Origin: Paenibacillus sp. ACRRY | Lineage (GTDB): Bacteria; Bacillota; Bacilli; Paenibacillales; Paenibacillaceae | DNA length: 64,000 nt | Assembly: GCF_022346995.1 (NCBI RefSeq) | Contig: NZ_JAKRNM010000015.1 | Location: 21,366 to 85,365 of the forward strand | Direction of reading: 5' to 3' | In this document: in pieces, positions 32,794 through 40,629 of the stretch | Position numbering within the stretch: position 1 is the first letter of the stretch | How the letters are laid out: each line of letters opens with the position of its first letter | Notes under the pieces: model-generated | Databases searched by the model: none | What the model was told of the DNA's origin: nothing | The model's input: only the letters and a program-made list of their open reading frames with translations | Position numbers and translations under genes: made by a program

Positions 32794-34044
32794 TTAGCTT
32801 GAACGGGTCAATCGAATCCATCCCCCTACGGAAAGGCAAAAGAGTCCGAAGACGACGACACCTGCCGCAACAATGACACTTAACAGCCAGCCAAGCCAGG
32901 TTATTCCCAAAGCCAGACCCATGATAAGGCCCAGCGGGATAAAAAGCATCCGAACCATCGTCAATCCTGCACGGTGCAGAGCAGCCGGGTCATAGGATAG
33001 GAGCTGCACATAGTCTGAAGTCGCGAAGACATCCCACGAGCGATAAAACAGCAGGGTCAGCATAATGACAAGCAAACAGCACACGATGACATTAACGGGA
33101 AAAGGTGGAAGCATGACTGCTGCTGTTGAGAGAGTACCCAGCTGCAAATACAGTTTCATCGTGGACGAGTCTCGAAAAAAAGCTTTGAAAGCCGTTTCGG
33201 CTGTCCGGTTGGACATGGAACGATTGCGCAGAATCCTGCGCCTTTTGCGAAAAATGACTGTTTTTGTACGTGGAACCTTCGGCTTGGACACAGACTGACT
33301 TAACATAAGCGCTGTTAGTTTCAATCGACCTCGTAAATCTTCCCGTACATCCCCCTCGAATGTCCCCTTCATCAACAGCCTCATTTGCACCAAAGTAATA
33401 ACAAAAAGGATTCCGACAAAGATTCCAACAAGCTGTCTCCAGATCTCTCCATCCATCCATGACGTTGTACGGATCGTAAAGAATCCCATGGCAATCGCGG
33501 CAGAGATGAGCTGTGTCCAGCGTCTCCATCCGGTATATCGCACCTTAATGATGTGCAGAGCAATCGTCTGAATGGAGGCAACTATTCCAAACCAGAGTGC
33601 AAGGAGCGCGATAGATGTAAATGACATGCCATAAACACGAGACCATAAGGGTGCGGTCAAGGCTGTAACCACAATCATTTTGCCCAAATGCAGCAAGCAG
33701 GCCCGCAAAAGCCCTTGCCTCATTAAGGTCCGCATCCATAATGGTCTCGATTTGAGAAACAGCATGTCAGCTTCTTCCACAAAGATCAGTACACCGCCTG
33801 AAAGCATAACGATATCAATCAGCCCTGTCAGGACAGGCACAGATAGTTCAGTCGCCCATGTTGGTAGCGGTTTGGTCCATAGGCTTGAATACCACCCGAT
33901 CAGATAGAGCAGCCCTGGCACCAGCAGATACAACCATACCGTCCAGTCCACTACCAATTTCAGATTTTTTAACTGTCCATTGAAATGCTCTCGACGTCTG
34001 CGTTTATATAAACGAATTGGTGTATATCGCTCGGAGTTTCCCAT
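32794..34044 (-). CDS. ecsB: ABC transporter permease EcsB
   Basis: 416-aa permease with about ten hydrophobic segments. The basic cytoplasmic N-terminus YKRRRREHFNGQLKNLKLV matches EcsB, as does the Arg/Lys-rich loop near 250-275. In Bacillus the Ecs transporter affects secretion, competence and intramembrane cleavage by RasP; its substrate is not firmly known. Starts 19 nt after the ecsA stop with GGGAGGTGAAAGAGGG. The ecsC gene that follows in Bacillus is absent here. Confidence 0.88.
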   Translation of the reverse strand: MGNSERYTPIRLYKRRRREHFNGQLKNLKLVVDWTVWLYLLVPGLLYLIGWYSSLWTKPLPTWATELSVPVLTGLIDIVMLSGGVLIFVEEADMLFLKSRPLWMRTLMRQGLLRACLLHLGKMIVVTALTAPLWSRVYGMSFTSIALLALWFGIVASIQTIALHIIKVRYTGWRRWTQLISAAIAMGFFTIRTTSWMDGEIWRQLVGIFVGILFVITLVQMRLLMKGTFEGDVREDLRGRLKLTALMLSQSVSKPKVPRTKTVIFRKRRRILRNRSMSNRTAETAFKAFFRDSSTMKLYLQLGTLSTAAVMLPPFPVNVIVCCLLVIMLTLLFYRSWDVFATSDYVQLLSYDPAALHRAGLTMVRMLFIPLGLIMGLALGITWLGWLLSVIVAAGVVVFGLFCLSVGGWIRLTRSS

Positions 34045-34063
34045 CCCTCTTTCACCTCCCTGA

Positions 34064-34795
34064 CTAGGATGTCAATATATCAAAGCAGTCGAATAAGGAT
34101 AATTCTGGCTGCCCGGCAATAGCGCGAATCTCATCCAGCGTGCCTTCAGCTGCCGATCTGCCTGCTGCTATCAGTACAAACCGGTCACAGATCCGTTCCG
34201 CTGTATCAAGGACATGCGTGGACATTAACACCCCTGCCCCGCGGCGGCGTTCCTCATCAAGCAATTGCAGGAAATCCTTCGTTGCGCGTGGATCCAGTCC
34301 AATAAAAGGCTCATCTACAATATATACATCAGGTGAGGCCAGGAAGCCGATCATCAGCATCATTTTCTGACGCATGCCTTTGGAAAAACTGCCGGGAAGA
34401 TCATCGCGTACATGATCCATGCCGAAACGAACCAGTAATTCCTCCGCTCTCGCAACAAATTCCCTTTCCTCCATTTCGTATGCAGCTGCCGCAAGGTCAA
34501 GATGCTCCCAGAGAGTCATATATTCATAAAAGACAGGCTGCTCCGGAATGTAGGCATATCTGCCCTTTCCTCCAATTGCAATCTCAAACTCGGCGTACTC
34601 CAGCAAGCCAAGCATCGTTTTGATGGTCGTGCTTTTGCCTGCACCATTGGGGCCAATGATGCCCACCAGTTCACCTGGATACACCTGGATTTGGATGTTT
34701 TGTATCGTCGACTTGCCTGCTTCATATCCTGCCTCTGCTATATGTACGTCCAGTATGGACTGCTTCAATGCTGCCTCCCCAATTTCGACCTTCAT
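34064..34795 (-). CDS. ecsA: ABC transporter ATP-binding protein EcsA
   Basis: 243-aa ABC ATPase. Walker A GIIGPNGAGKSTTIKTMLG, signature GSFSKGMRQKMMLMIGF (SKGMR in place of the common SGGQ, typical of EcsA-type ATPases), Walker B DVYIVDEPFIGLDP, and H-loop STHVLDTAE. Partner of the downstream EcsB permease. Start: the ATG with GGGGAG eight bases upstream; the GTG three codons earlier overlaps that site. By homology the pair influences protein secretion, of possible interest because two secreted repeat proteins are encoded next upstream. Confidence 0.92.
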   Translation of the reverse strand: MKVEIGEAALKQSILDVHIAEAGYEAGKSTIQNIQIQVYPGELVGIIGPNGAGKSTTIKTMLGLLEYAEFEIAIGGKGRYAYIPEQPVFYEYMTLWEHLDLAAAAYEMEEREFVARAEELLVRFGMDHVRDDLPGSFSKGMRQKMMLMIGFLASPDVYIVDEPFIGLDPRATKDFLQLLDEERRRGAGVLMSTHVLDTAERICDRFVLIAAGRSAAEGTLDEIRAIAGQPELSLFDCFDILTS

Positions 34796-34929
34796 GCCCT
34801 TCACTCCCCGTTTAATTACTTGTCTAGTGTGTTTTACATTATTGTAATGAAGTTATTAGCAATGTTTTTGATCATTTTGAGCATCTTTAATGAATTAGAG
34901 GTGAAAATGTAAAAACCTTTAAACACACA

Positions 34930-34962
34930 AAAAAAGCAGGGGTTCCGGAGCCCCTGCTTTTT
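34930..34962 (-). terminator. Terminator of the repeat-protein operon
   Basis: AAAAAGCAGGGG TTCCGGAG CCCCTGCTTTTT, a perfect stem 27 nt after the stop codon; symmetric, so it can act both ways. Confidence 0.92.
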
Positions 34963-34988
34963 CATGATTATCCAGTGGAAATCTCATA

Positions 34989-36395
34989 TTACCGTTTACA
35001 ACCCACCACCGATGTGGTTTCACTTGTGGATACACTCTGGTTATGATCGTTGTCATTCTCGTTGTCGTTGCTTTCGGTTTGAGTCGATGTAGTGCTCTCT
35101 CCTGCTGCAGCCGTGTTCAAAACCAAGTCCAATGCTCCACCTTTATCGCTTGTGTAGTTACTTTCATAACGGTCACATACATTTTCGTTAGAATTTGTTT
35201 CAGATTGAGCCACAGTTGTACTCTCACCTGCAGCATTAGTGTTCAAACCCAGATCCAGCATTCCAGCACTTTCGCTTGTGGAGATGTTGTCCTCATTAAG
35301 ATCACAGTCCTTTTCACTAGTGCTGCTTTCGGTTTGAGTCACTGCTGTGCTCTCTCCTGTAACATTGGTGTCCAGACCAAGACCCAGATCCAGCGCTCCA
35401 CCTTTTTCACTCGTGTAGCTGCTGTTCTCGTTTACGTCTTCGTCTTTCACACTAGTGTTGCTTTCAGATTGAGTCACTGTTGTGCTCTCTCCTGCAACAT
35501 TGGTGTCCGGACCAAGACCCAGATCCAGCGCTCCACCTTTTTCGCTCGTGTAGCTGCTGTTCTCGTTACGGTCTTCGTCTTTCACACTAGTGTTGCTTTC
35601 AGATTGAGTCGCTGTTGTACTCTCTCCTGTAACATTGGCGTCCAGACCAAGACCCAGATCCAGCGCTCCACCTTTTTCACTCGTGTAGCTGCTGTTCTCG
35701 TTTACGTCTTCGTCTTTCACACTAGTGTTGCTTTCAGATTGAGTCGCTTTTGTGCTCTCTCCTGCAACATTGGCGTCCAGACCAAGACCCAGATCCAGCG
35801 CTCCACCTTTTTCACTCGTGTAGCTGCTGTCCTCATTAAGATCACAGTCCTCTTCGCTGCTGTTACTTCCAGTTTGAGTTGTTCTGAAGCGCTCACCAGC
35901 ACCATTGGCATCCAGACCGAGACCGAGATCGAGATCAAGCGCTCCACCGCTTTCGCTTGTGTGGCTGCTACTGTTCTGATCGTTACCGCTTCGTGAATAA
36001 TCGCTCATCGTTGTACCTTCTCCCGACACATTGGCATTAAGTCCAAGGTCCAGGTTGCCTGAACTGCTACGTTCGGCAGTTTTATCGGAAGAATCATCAT
36101 TGTAACGGTTTGTATTTTCTGAAGATAAGCCGGCATTTAAACCCAGATCCAGGTTCAGCGCACCCGATGCATTGGAAGACCCTTCTTTACGGCTGTCGTT
36201 TCCGTAACTCACGTCACGTTCTCCTGACAGAAGGGATCCGAGCTCCAGATGCAAACCTGCATTTAAGTCCAAATTTTTACTGCCGTCATTACTGTTATAA
36301 CTATCCGCGTATGTGAATTGGGAAGCTCCCAGCATTCCAGCGACCAACGTACCCGACAACACCGACAATTTTACCCAACGATTCACTTTTTTCAT
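34989..36395 (-). CDS. Secreted LDLGL-repeat protein
   Basis: 468-aa exported protein of no family I recognise. A signal peptide (MKKVNRWVKLSVLSGTLVAG..., cleavage probably after TYA, about residue 31) precedes ten modules. Each has a short hydrophobic block of the form ALDLGLGLDANVAGEST followed by about 28 Ser/Thr/Asp/Glu/Asn residues such as SVKDEDVNENSSYTSEKGG. Modules 5-8 are 45 residues each and nearly identical, encoded by 135-bp DNA repeats; the outer ones are diverged. Cysteines are few: two modules carry DCDLNED, one carries VCDRYE, and the C-terminus is VVGCKR. No LPxTG, SLH or choline-binding module. ATG 36395 has AAGGAG upstream. Second gene of an operon with another secreted repeat protein. 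Alternating hydrophobic/acidic blocks could form beta-rich fibres or bind cations (speculation). Confidence 0.8.
   Translation of the reverse strand: MKKVNRWVKLSVLSGTLVAGMLGASQFTYADSYNSNDGSKNLDLNAGLHLELGSLLSGERDVSYGNDSRKEGSSNASGALNLDLGLNAGLSSENTNRYNDDSSDKTAERSSSGNLDLGLNANVSGEGTTMSDYSRSGNDQNSSSHTSESGGALDLDLGLGLDANGAGERFRTTQTGSNSSEEDCDLNEDSSYTSEKGGALDLGLGLDANVAGESTKATQSESNTSVKDEDVNENSSYTSEKGGALDLGLGLDANVTGESTTATQSESNTSVKDEDRNENSSYTSEKGGALDLGLGPDTNVAGESTTVTQSESNTSVKDEDVNENSSYTSEKGGALDLGLGLDTNVTGESTAVTQTESSTSEKDCDLNEDNISTSESAGMLDLGLNTNAAGESTTVAQSETNSNENVCDRYESNYTSDKGGALDLVLNTAAAGESTTSTQTESNDNENDNDHNQSVSTSETTSVVGCKR
35391..35946. repeat. 135-bp tandem repeats within the LDLGL-repeat gene
   Basis: CAGCGCTCCA and its surroundings recur at 35391, 35526, 35661 and 35796, exactly 135 bp apart, and a diverged copy (AAGCGCTCCA) follows near 35937. 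Copies differ by a few substitutions and keep the reading frame. Likely to vary in number by slippage or recombination. Confidence 0.93.
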
Positions 36396-36428
36396 GATAA
36401 TATACACTCCTTCTCCATTTTGGTTGAA

Positions 36429-37826
36429 TTAACGCCATTGTGTTTGAGAGAAAGAGGTATATTGCGGTGGCTGCCCCGGCGGAGCTTGTGACCATTGACT
36501 GAAACCATCCACAGGCTCCCTTTTGAAAGTAAAACCGGAATCAGGACCATCCAGTCCATTCATTGTTCCAGGAAGTGCTGCTGCTGGAGCAGTTGACCCG
36601 CCGCCAGTTAGACCAGTAACACTTGAACCTCCACTTGCAGAAGCATTCGCTACTCCAGGAAAAGTTGAACTTTCCATCACAGGCCATACTCCAGATCGTT
36701 CTGCACTTGGCTGTAACGGAGACAGATTATCGGAAGTATTCTTCCGTTCAATCACATCAAGGTGATTCCGATCCTGAACCTGATTAGTGACTAAAGCTGC
36801 AAAAGATAGCTGATTGACCACGATTGGCTCATCCTCCGTCAGGACAACTGTAACATCGGAGTTTGGCTCAACTTTAGATTTCTCTACAGGCGTAGCCTGC
36901 TGAACCACAGGTTGTTCTGGATGCTCTGTTGATATGGTTGTATCTTGAACTACATGCCCTGTGATCTGTGTGGTGTTCCGCCTTTCATTATCTTGTGAAG
37001 AATCCGAATCTATGGATGGCATCGCTTCCTTAGTCCAATCTTCAACGTTTCGACTAGCTGCAACCGAAGGTTTTTCCGGTGTTGAAACAGGTTGCTCCGG
37101 CGCAACACTTGGCTCCTCAGGTTTCAATGTCGGAATATCCAACGCTCCCTTTTCGGGATTAGTCTCAGCGGACACATCCAGGGCAGGGACATTAGCCTTA
37201 ACTGAAGGAAGCTGAACTTTACCTTGAGTCAGATCCACATGGGTTGAAGAGACATCAACGGAAGTCACTTCCGGCACATCCACCTTCACGGAAGGCAGTT
37301 CAACCTTTCCCTGCCGAAGGTCTGCTTCTACAGCAGACGTCTCTGCCTTAATGACCTCCGGTACCTCTGTGGCAACACCAGGTAAGGAAGCCGTTCCCGC
37401 ATTCAGATCCAACTCACTGCCGGATACACTCGCTTTTAGTACAGATGTATCCGCTTGTATAGAAGGCAATTCAACCTTTCCCTGTTTGGCATCAATACCG
37501 ATCTCGGAAGTTTCTGCCGACCCAAGCGGCGTGTCCACCTTCAGCTCTGATACACTGAGCTTGCCAGTGGACTCACTTGCTTTGATGGAAGGAACCTCGA
37601 TATCCAAAATAGGCGTAGATACCGATACGGAAGGCGTCAGGTTTAACCTGTCATCTGCATCTCTGGAGAACAAATCCAATGATAATCCAATAGACTGTTT
37701 ATCTGATGATGTCTGATCCTCTGCATAGACATGTGTAGATCCCAGACCCAATATCAGCATCCAACCGAGTATGGCCAGGGGTACGCTTCCAAATAAAAGA
37801 ACGGATCTTGTTAACTTTACATTCAA
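36429..37826 (-). CDS. Secreted GKVELPS-repeat protein
   Basis: 465-aa exported protein, not recognised. A signal peptide with hydrophobic core LFGSVPLAILGWMLILGLG and probable cleavage after VYA (about 35) is followed by diverged repeats of about 30-35 residues (about 65-235). These centre on QGKVELPSVKVDVPEV, alternating Val/Leu with Pro and acidic residues. Next comes a Pro/Glu/Ser-rich stretch (about 235-330) and a Gly/Ser-rich, then Gln/Pro/aromatic tail ending SFSQTQWR. No cysteine in the mature part, and no sorting signal. Starts with TTG (AAAGGGGG nine bases upstream). First gene of the operon; 33 nt separate it from the LDLGL protein. Probably an extracellular matrix or cell-surface partner of that protein (inference). 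Confidence 0.78.
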   Translation of the reverse strand: MNVKLTRSVLLFGSVPLAILGWMLILGLGSTHVYAEDQTSSDKQSIGLSLDLFSRDADDRLNLTPSVSVSTPILDIEVPSIKASESTGKLSVSELKVDTPLGSAETSEIGIDAKQGKVELPSIQADTSVLKASVSGSELDLNAGTASLPGVATEVPEVIKAETSAVEADLRQGKVELPSVKVDVPEVTSVDVSSTHVDLTQGKVQLPSVKANVPALDVSAETNPEKGALDIPTLKPEEPSVAPEQPVSTPEKPSVAASRNVEDWTKEAMPSIDSDSSQDNERRNTTQITGHVVQDTTISTEHPEQPVVQQATPVEKSKVEPNSDVTVVLTEDEPIVVNQLSFAALVTNQVQDRNHLDVIERKNTSDNLSPLQPSAERSGVWPVMESSTFPGVANASASGGSSVTGLTGGGSTAPAAALPGTMNGLDGPDSGFTFKREPVDGFSQWSQAPPGQPPQYTSFSQTQWR

Positions 37827-37930
37827 GCTGCTTCACCCCCTTTCCGCTGCTGCGTTAGTGGGACAAGGCATATGAGTTTCCCCTAGGTTTAGTAGTAATT
37901 TGGGGATTTCTGCCTGATTTTCATTAAACT

Positions 37931-37944
37931 TGAAACCGTTTACC
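37931..37944. promoter_or_regulatory. cre-like box TGAAACCGTTTACC
   Basis: One mismatch from TGWNANCGNTNWCA, 105 bp upstream of the repeat-protein operon start. Suggests carbon-source control of the operon. Confidence 0.4.
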
Positions 37945-38041
37945 CAAACGTTTTTAATTTAAAATGTTTAAATTTTATTAAAATACCTGTGATTTATTTA
38001 CCATAAATATTTAATATCAATTAAGTACTGACCAAAAGATG

Positions 38042-39361
38042 CTATTCACTTACAGCTATAGTCTCACTCGCCAAAGTTACATCCATCTGTTTCGATCTAC
38101 GTTTCATTACATATACCAATCCCAGGAGTGTCATTAAAATGCCAGAACATATAAAGGCCGGGATAACGCCAAACGACGTGACCAGAAATCCCCCTACAAC
38201 GGGACCCATAATGTTGCTTGCTGTCATGACACTCCCTACCGTACCAAATACACGCCCGGTCATGGCTTCCGGAGTCCGTTCCTGCAGCAGTATCTGAAAA
38301 GGCACCACGGCGAACCCAATTCCGATTCCTGCCAGGGCAAACATCGATATCAGCAGCAGGTTGGCACCCAGACCAGCATGCGGCCACACGCCGACAACAA
38401 CCCCTGCTGCACCAATGACAAGCCCCGTTATCGATGTTCCAAGCCCCATTTTCAGCACATGTCCTGCCCTTTTCCACTTCCTCACACTCATGGCTGCAAT
38501 TAACGTTCCAACGCCACTGGCACCAACGCACCACCCCAGCAGGTCACTCGAAATTCCGGGCAGCTGTCTGAACAAAACAACGGTCTGGGAATCTGCAAAT
38601 TGCAGGAACAGAATGGCGGATGCCAGCAGAATGAGAGAAGACCCTACCTGTGGAAGTGAAGCGAGCATACGAACGCCTTCCAGCGTATCCTTCAAGAAAG
38701 CACCTTTCTCTTGGGCTGAAATGTCCCCTTTTCCTTCTTCCATACTTTGTTGTACGGACTGTCTTGTGGATTGGATCACCCGCTTGCCCGGAATCCACAG
38801 CAAAATAATACCCGAAATAAGAAATGAGGCTGAATCCAGAATAAAACACCAGGTAATCCCAAAGGCCGCCACGAGCAGCCCACCAAGCGCAGGACCTATA
38901 ATTTTGGACATCTGTTCGATCACCGAGCTGATGGAAACCGCTTGAGCCAGCTGACCATGCGCCACAAATTCCTTCAACTTCCCGTTCTTGGCGGGTGAAA
39001 ATACAACGTCGAATAACGATTTGAGAATAAGCAATATGTATACATGCCAGATCTGATCGGCAAAAATGAACCCCGCAACAATGACTACTCGTGCACCGTC
39101 CGCTGCAATCATCAACCATTTCCGATTCATCCGGTCCGCCAGCGCACCTGCAAACGGGCCTGTAATCAGCACCGGTAATGCCGCACAAAGTGTAGTAAAC
39201 GTAATTTCCCACGGCGTAGCATTCCAACGTATTCCTACTAACGTCAAGATCGCCAACAGATGCAGCCAGTCGCCCAGATTGGAGATGGCCTGTGCCACCA
39301 TCAGTGTTACAAACGGACGGTTATGCTTCAGTCCGCGTTGTCCCTTCATTGTCATTTCCAT
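38042..39361 (-). CDS. MFS transporter (MFS_3 / macrolide-efflux-like)
   Basis: 439-aa transporter with twelve predicted helices. N-terminal FVTLMVAQAISNLGDWLHLLAILTLV and GPFAGALADRMNRKWLMI (the A-loop) are typical of the MefA/enterobactin-exporter-like MFS_3 group. Substrate not predictable; drug or siderophore export is most common. Start after GGAGGAGAAGCGAAA. Divergent from the MarR gene at 39853, whose product may control it; the promoter region holds a TGGAA-CTTA-TTCCA palindrome. Confidence 0.85.
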   Translation of the reverse strand: MEMTMKGQRGLKHNRPFVTLMVAQAISNLGDWLHLLAILTLVGIRWNATPWEITFTTLCAALPVLITGPFAGALADRMNRKWLMIAADGARVVIVAGFIFADQIWHVYILLILKSLFDVVFSPAKNGKLKEFVAHGQLAQAVSISSVIEQMSKIIGPALGGLLVAAFGITWCFILDSASFLISGIILLWIPGKRVIQSTRQSVQQSMEEGKGDISAQEKGAFLKDTLEGVRMLASLPQVGSSLILLASAILFLQFADSQTVVLFRQLPGISSDLLGWCVGASGVGTLIAAMSVRKWKRAGHVLKMGLGTSITGLVIGAAGVVVGVWPHAGLGANLLLISMFALAGIGIGFAVVPFQILLQERTPEAMTGRVFGTVGSVMTASNIMGPVVGGFLVTSFGVIPAFICSGILMTLLGLVYVMKRRSKQMDVTLASETIAVSE

Positions 39362-39414
39362 TTTCGCTTCTCCTCCACTTGCCGGAATGTTGATATGGAT
39401 TTAATTATATAAAC

Positions 39415-39428
39415 TGGAACTTATTCCA
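39415..39428. promoter_or_regulatory. Palindrome TGGAACTTATTCCA in the MFS promoter
   Basis: Perfect 5-4-5 inverted repeat beginning 5 bp upstream of the minus-strand TATAAT, so it overlaps the -35 region. Candidate repressor or activator site for the MFS gene. Confidence 0.45.
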
Positions 39429-39632
39429 ACCTCCTTCCGAAGACGGAGAAGAGCCAACATCCGAAGAATGAACTTTCTTAGGTACAAGCTGCCTTGGAGA
39501 AGGACGAATGATTAAATTTTAAATGCTAAAAATGCAGATCTTGTGACATATCGCATGTTTTTCGTGGAAACAGAAGCTTACAATAAGGACATGGCGACAA
39601 TCTGAATCGTCAAATGTAACCTACTCCACCCT

Positions 39633-39826
39633 ATATAAGTTGAATATATCGTTTACATGTTAATCGTAACGAAGAGGACAGAAAAAACCTGGAAAAGCAA
39701 CGCGCTCACCTTTATCACCGGATTTCACCTTTGAAAAAGATTCAAAAAAATCTGGGAATAACAGTGATTGGAGGGTTGTTCTGTCATCGTAGTGGTAGAT
39801 AGTAACCTTATTATTTCAACTTATAT
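39633..39826. promoter_or_regulatory. Pair of inverted 12-mers ATATAAGTTGAA / TTCAACTTATAT
   Basis: Identical 12-bp words in opposite orientation at 39633-39644 and 39815-39826. The second lies 27 bp before the marR start. They may be two operators of this MarR protein. Confidence 0.45.
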
Positions 39827-39852
39827 CACTAAACTGAAAAGGCGGGATCAGC

Positions 39853-40314
39853 ATGCTGGAATTACAAGAAATCGGAACCGAACGTTCACTTCATCTGTAC
39901 CGCACCTTGGCCAAAACATTCAAGAGCGTGAATGAACACGCTGTCTCCGGTAGCAAAGTGCACGGCTTCAACCCTACAGCATACGGGGTGCTGGAAGTAC
40001 TGTATATGAAAGGAGCACAGCCGATTCAACAGGTAGGCGCACAACTCCTGCTGCAGAGCGGGAACGTAACCTATGTCATTGATAAGCTGGAGCAAAAAGG
40101 ACTCTTACATCGCAAACACTGTCCGCAGGACAGACGGATTATATTTGTAGAACTGACAGAGGAAGGCCACCGGACCATGGATGATATCTATCCAGGGTAT
40201 GCACACAAGATCGATCGTGCAGTCAGTGGTCTGAGCGAGGGTGACAAGACATTGCTGTCTGAGTTATTGGAAAGGCTTGCGCTCGGCGCAGACCGTCTAT
40301 CCGCTAATGGTTGA
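39853..40314 (+). CDS. MarR family transcriptional regulator
   Basis: 153-aa MarR-type winged-helix repressor. The DNA-binding core is GAQPIQQVGAQLLLQSGNVTYVIDKLEQKGLLHRKHCPQDRRIIFVELT (about 55-105), with helical dimerisation ends. It resembles MhqR/YusO-type proteins that sense quinones or drugs. One Cys lies in the wing (HCPQDRR) and could be redox-active, but this is untested. Start with AAGGCGGGATCAGC. Divergent from the MFS gene 490 bp away and convergent with a second MFS gene. Confidence 0.9.
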   Translation: MLELQEIGTERSLHLYRTLAKTFKSVNEHAVSGSKVHGFNPTAYGVLEVLYMKGAQPIQQVGAQLLLQSGNVTYVIDKLEQKGLLHRKHCPQDRRIIFVELTEEGHRTMDDIYPGYAHKIDRAVSGLSEGDKTLLSELLERLALGADRLSANG

Positions 40315-40344
40315 AGGAATAACCCTGATGAATAGCGAAAATAA

Positions 40345-40383
40345 AATAACCGGTTTCGCCAATCTGCGGCGTTACCGGTTATT
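40345..40383 (+). terminator. Stem-loop after the marR gene
   Basis: AATAACCGGTTTCGCC...GGCGTTACCGGTTATT (two mismatches), followed by GTTGTTG. Weak terminator candidate. Confidence 0.5.
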
Positions 40384-40399
40384 GTTGTTGAATTATTTA

Positions 40400-40516
40400 T
40401 TAACTTACGCGCTTCTTTCGCTTGCCGACCCATTTCAAAATAAATTGCCATAACAAATAGACAAACGTAATGATCAGTACATATAAATACGGCCCCGTAT
40501 GCTGAAAAGCATCCAT
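40400..40516 (-). CDS. Possible small membrane peptide, 38 aa
   Basis: ATG frame opening MDAFQHTGPYLYVLIITFVY: one hydrophobic helix followed by a basic tail (KWVGKRKKRVS), the layout of a membrane peptide with an inside-facing C-terminus. It has no ribosome binding site and starts 10 nt downstream of the MFS terminator. Kept as a candidate because composition is clearly non-random; it may be read only when the terminator is passed. Confidence 0.3.
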   Translation of the reverse strand: MDAFQHTGPYLYVLIITFVYLLWQFILKWVGKRKKRVS

Positions 40517-40525
40517 CAGAACCAA

Positions 40526-40551
40526 CAAAAAAGCAGCTGACCCTCAGCTGC
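40526..40551 (-). terminator. Terminator of the DHA2 MFS gene
   Basis: Minus strand GGCAGCTGAGGGTCAGCTGC with perfect GCAGCTGA/TCAGCTGC stem, then six T. Confidence 0.85.
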
Positions 40552-40629
40552 CTTCTTGTGAAAATACATGCTTTATCTAGTTGTGCTAATCAACAAAGTA
40601 TCGGTTTTATGTACCGCATGGTTCGACAA

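Larger units (their letters stand above)
39362..39852. other. Divergent control region between MFS gene and marR gene
   Basis: 490 bp without a gene. Contains a minus-strand TATAAT (39404-39409) and the palindrome TGGAA-CTTA-TTCCA (39415-39428) near the MFS start, and the two oppositely oriented ATATAAGTTGAA copies. Unusually long for a simple divergent promoter pair. Confidence 0.5.

Noticed and set aside
35391..35946. Regularly spaced repeats as a possible CRISPR array
   Set aside because: The repeats are 135 bp, contiguous and coding, with no unique spacers and no cas genes.
35043..35996. 317-codon frame opposite the LDLGL repeats
   Set aside because: Repeats keep several frames open on both strands; the minus-strand protein has the signal peptide, ribosome binding site and terminator.
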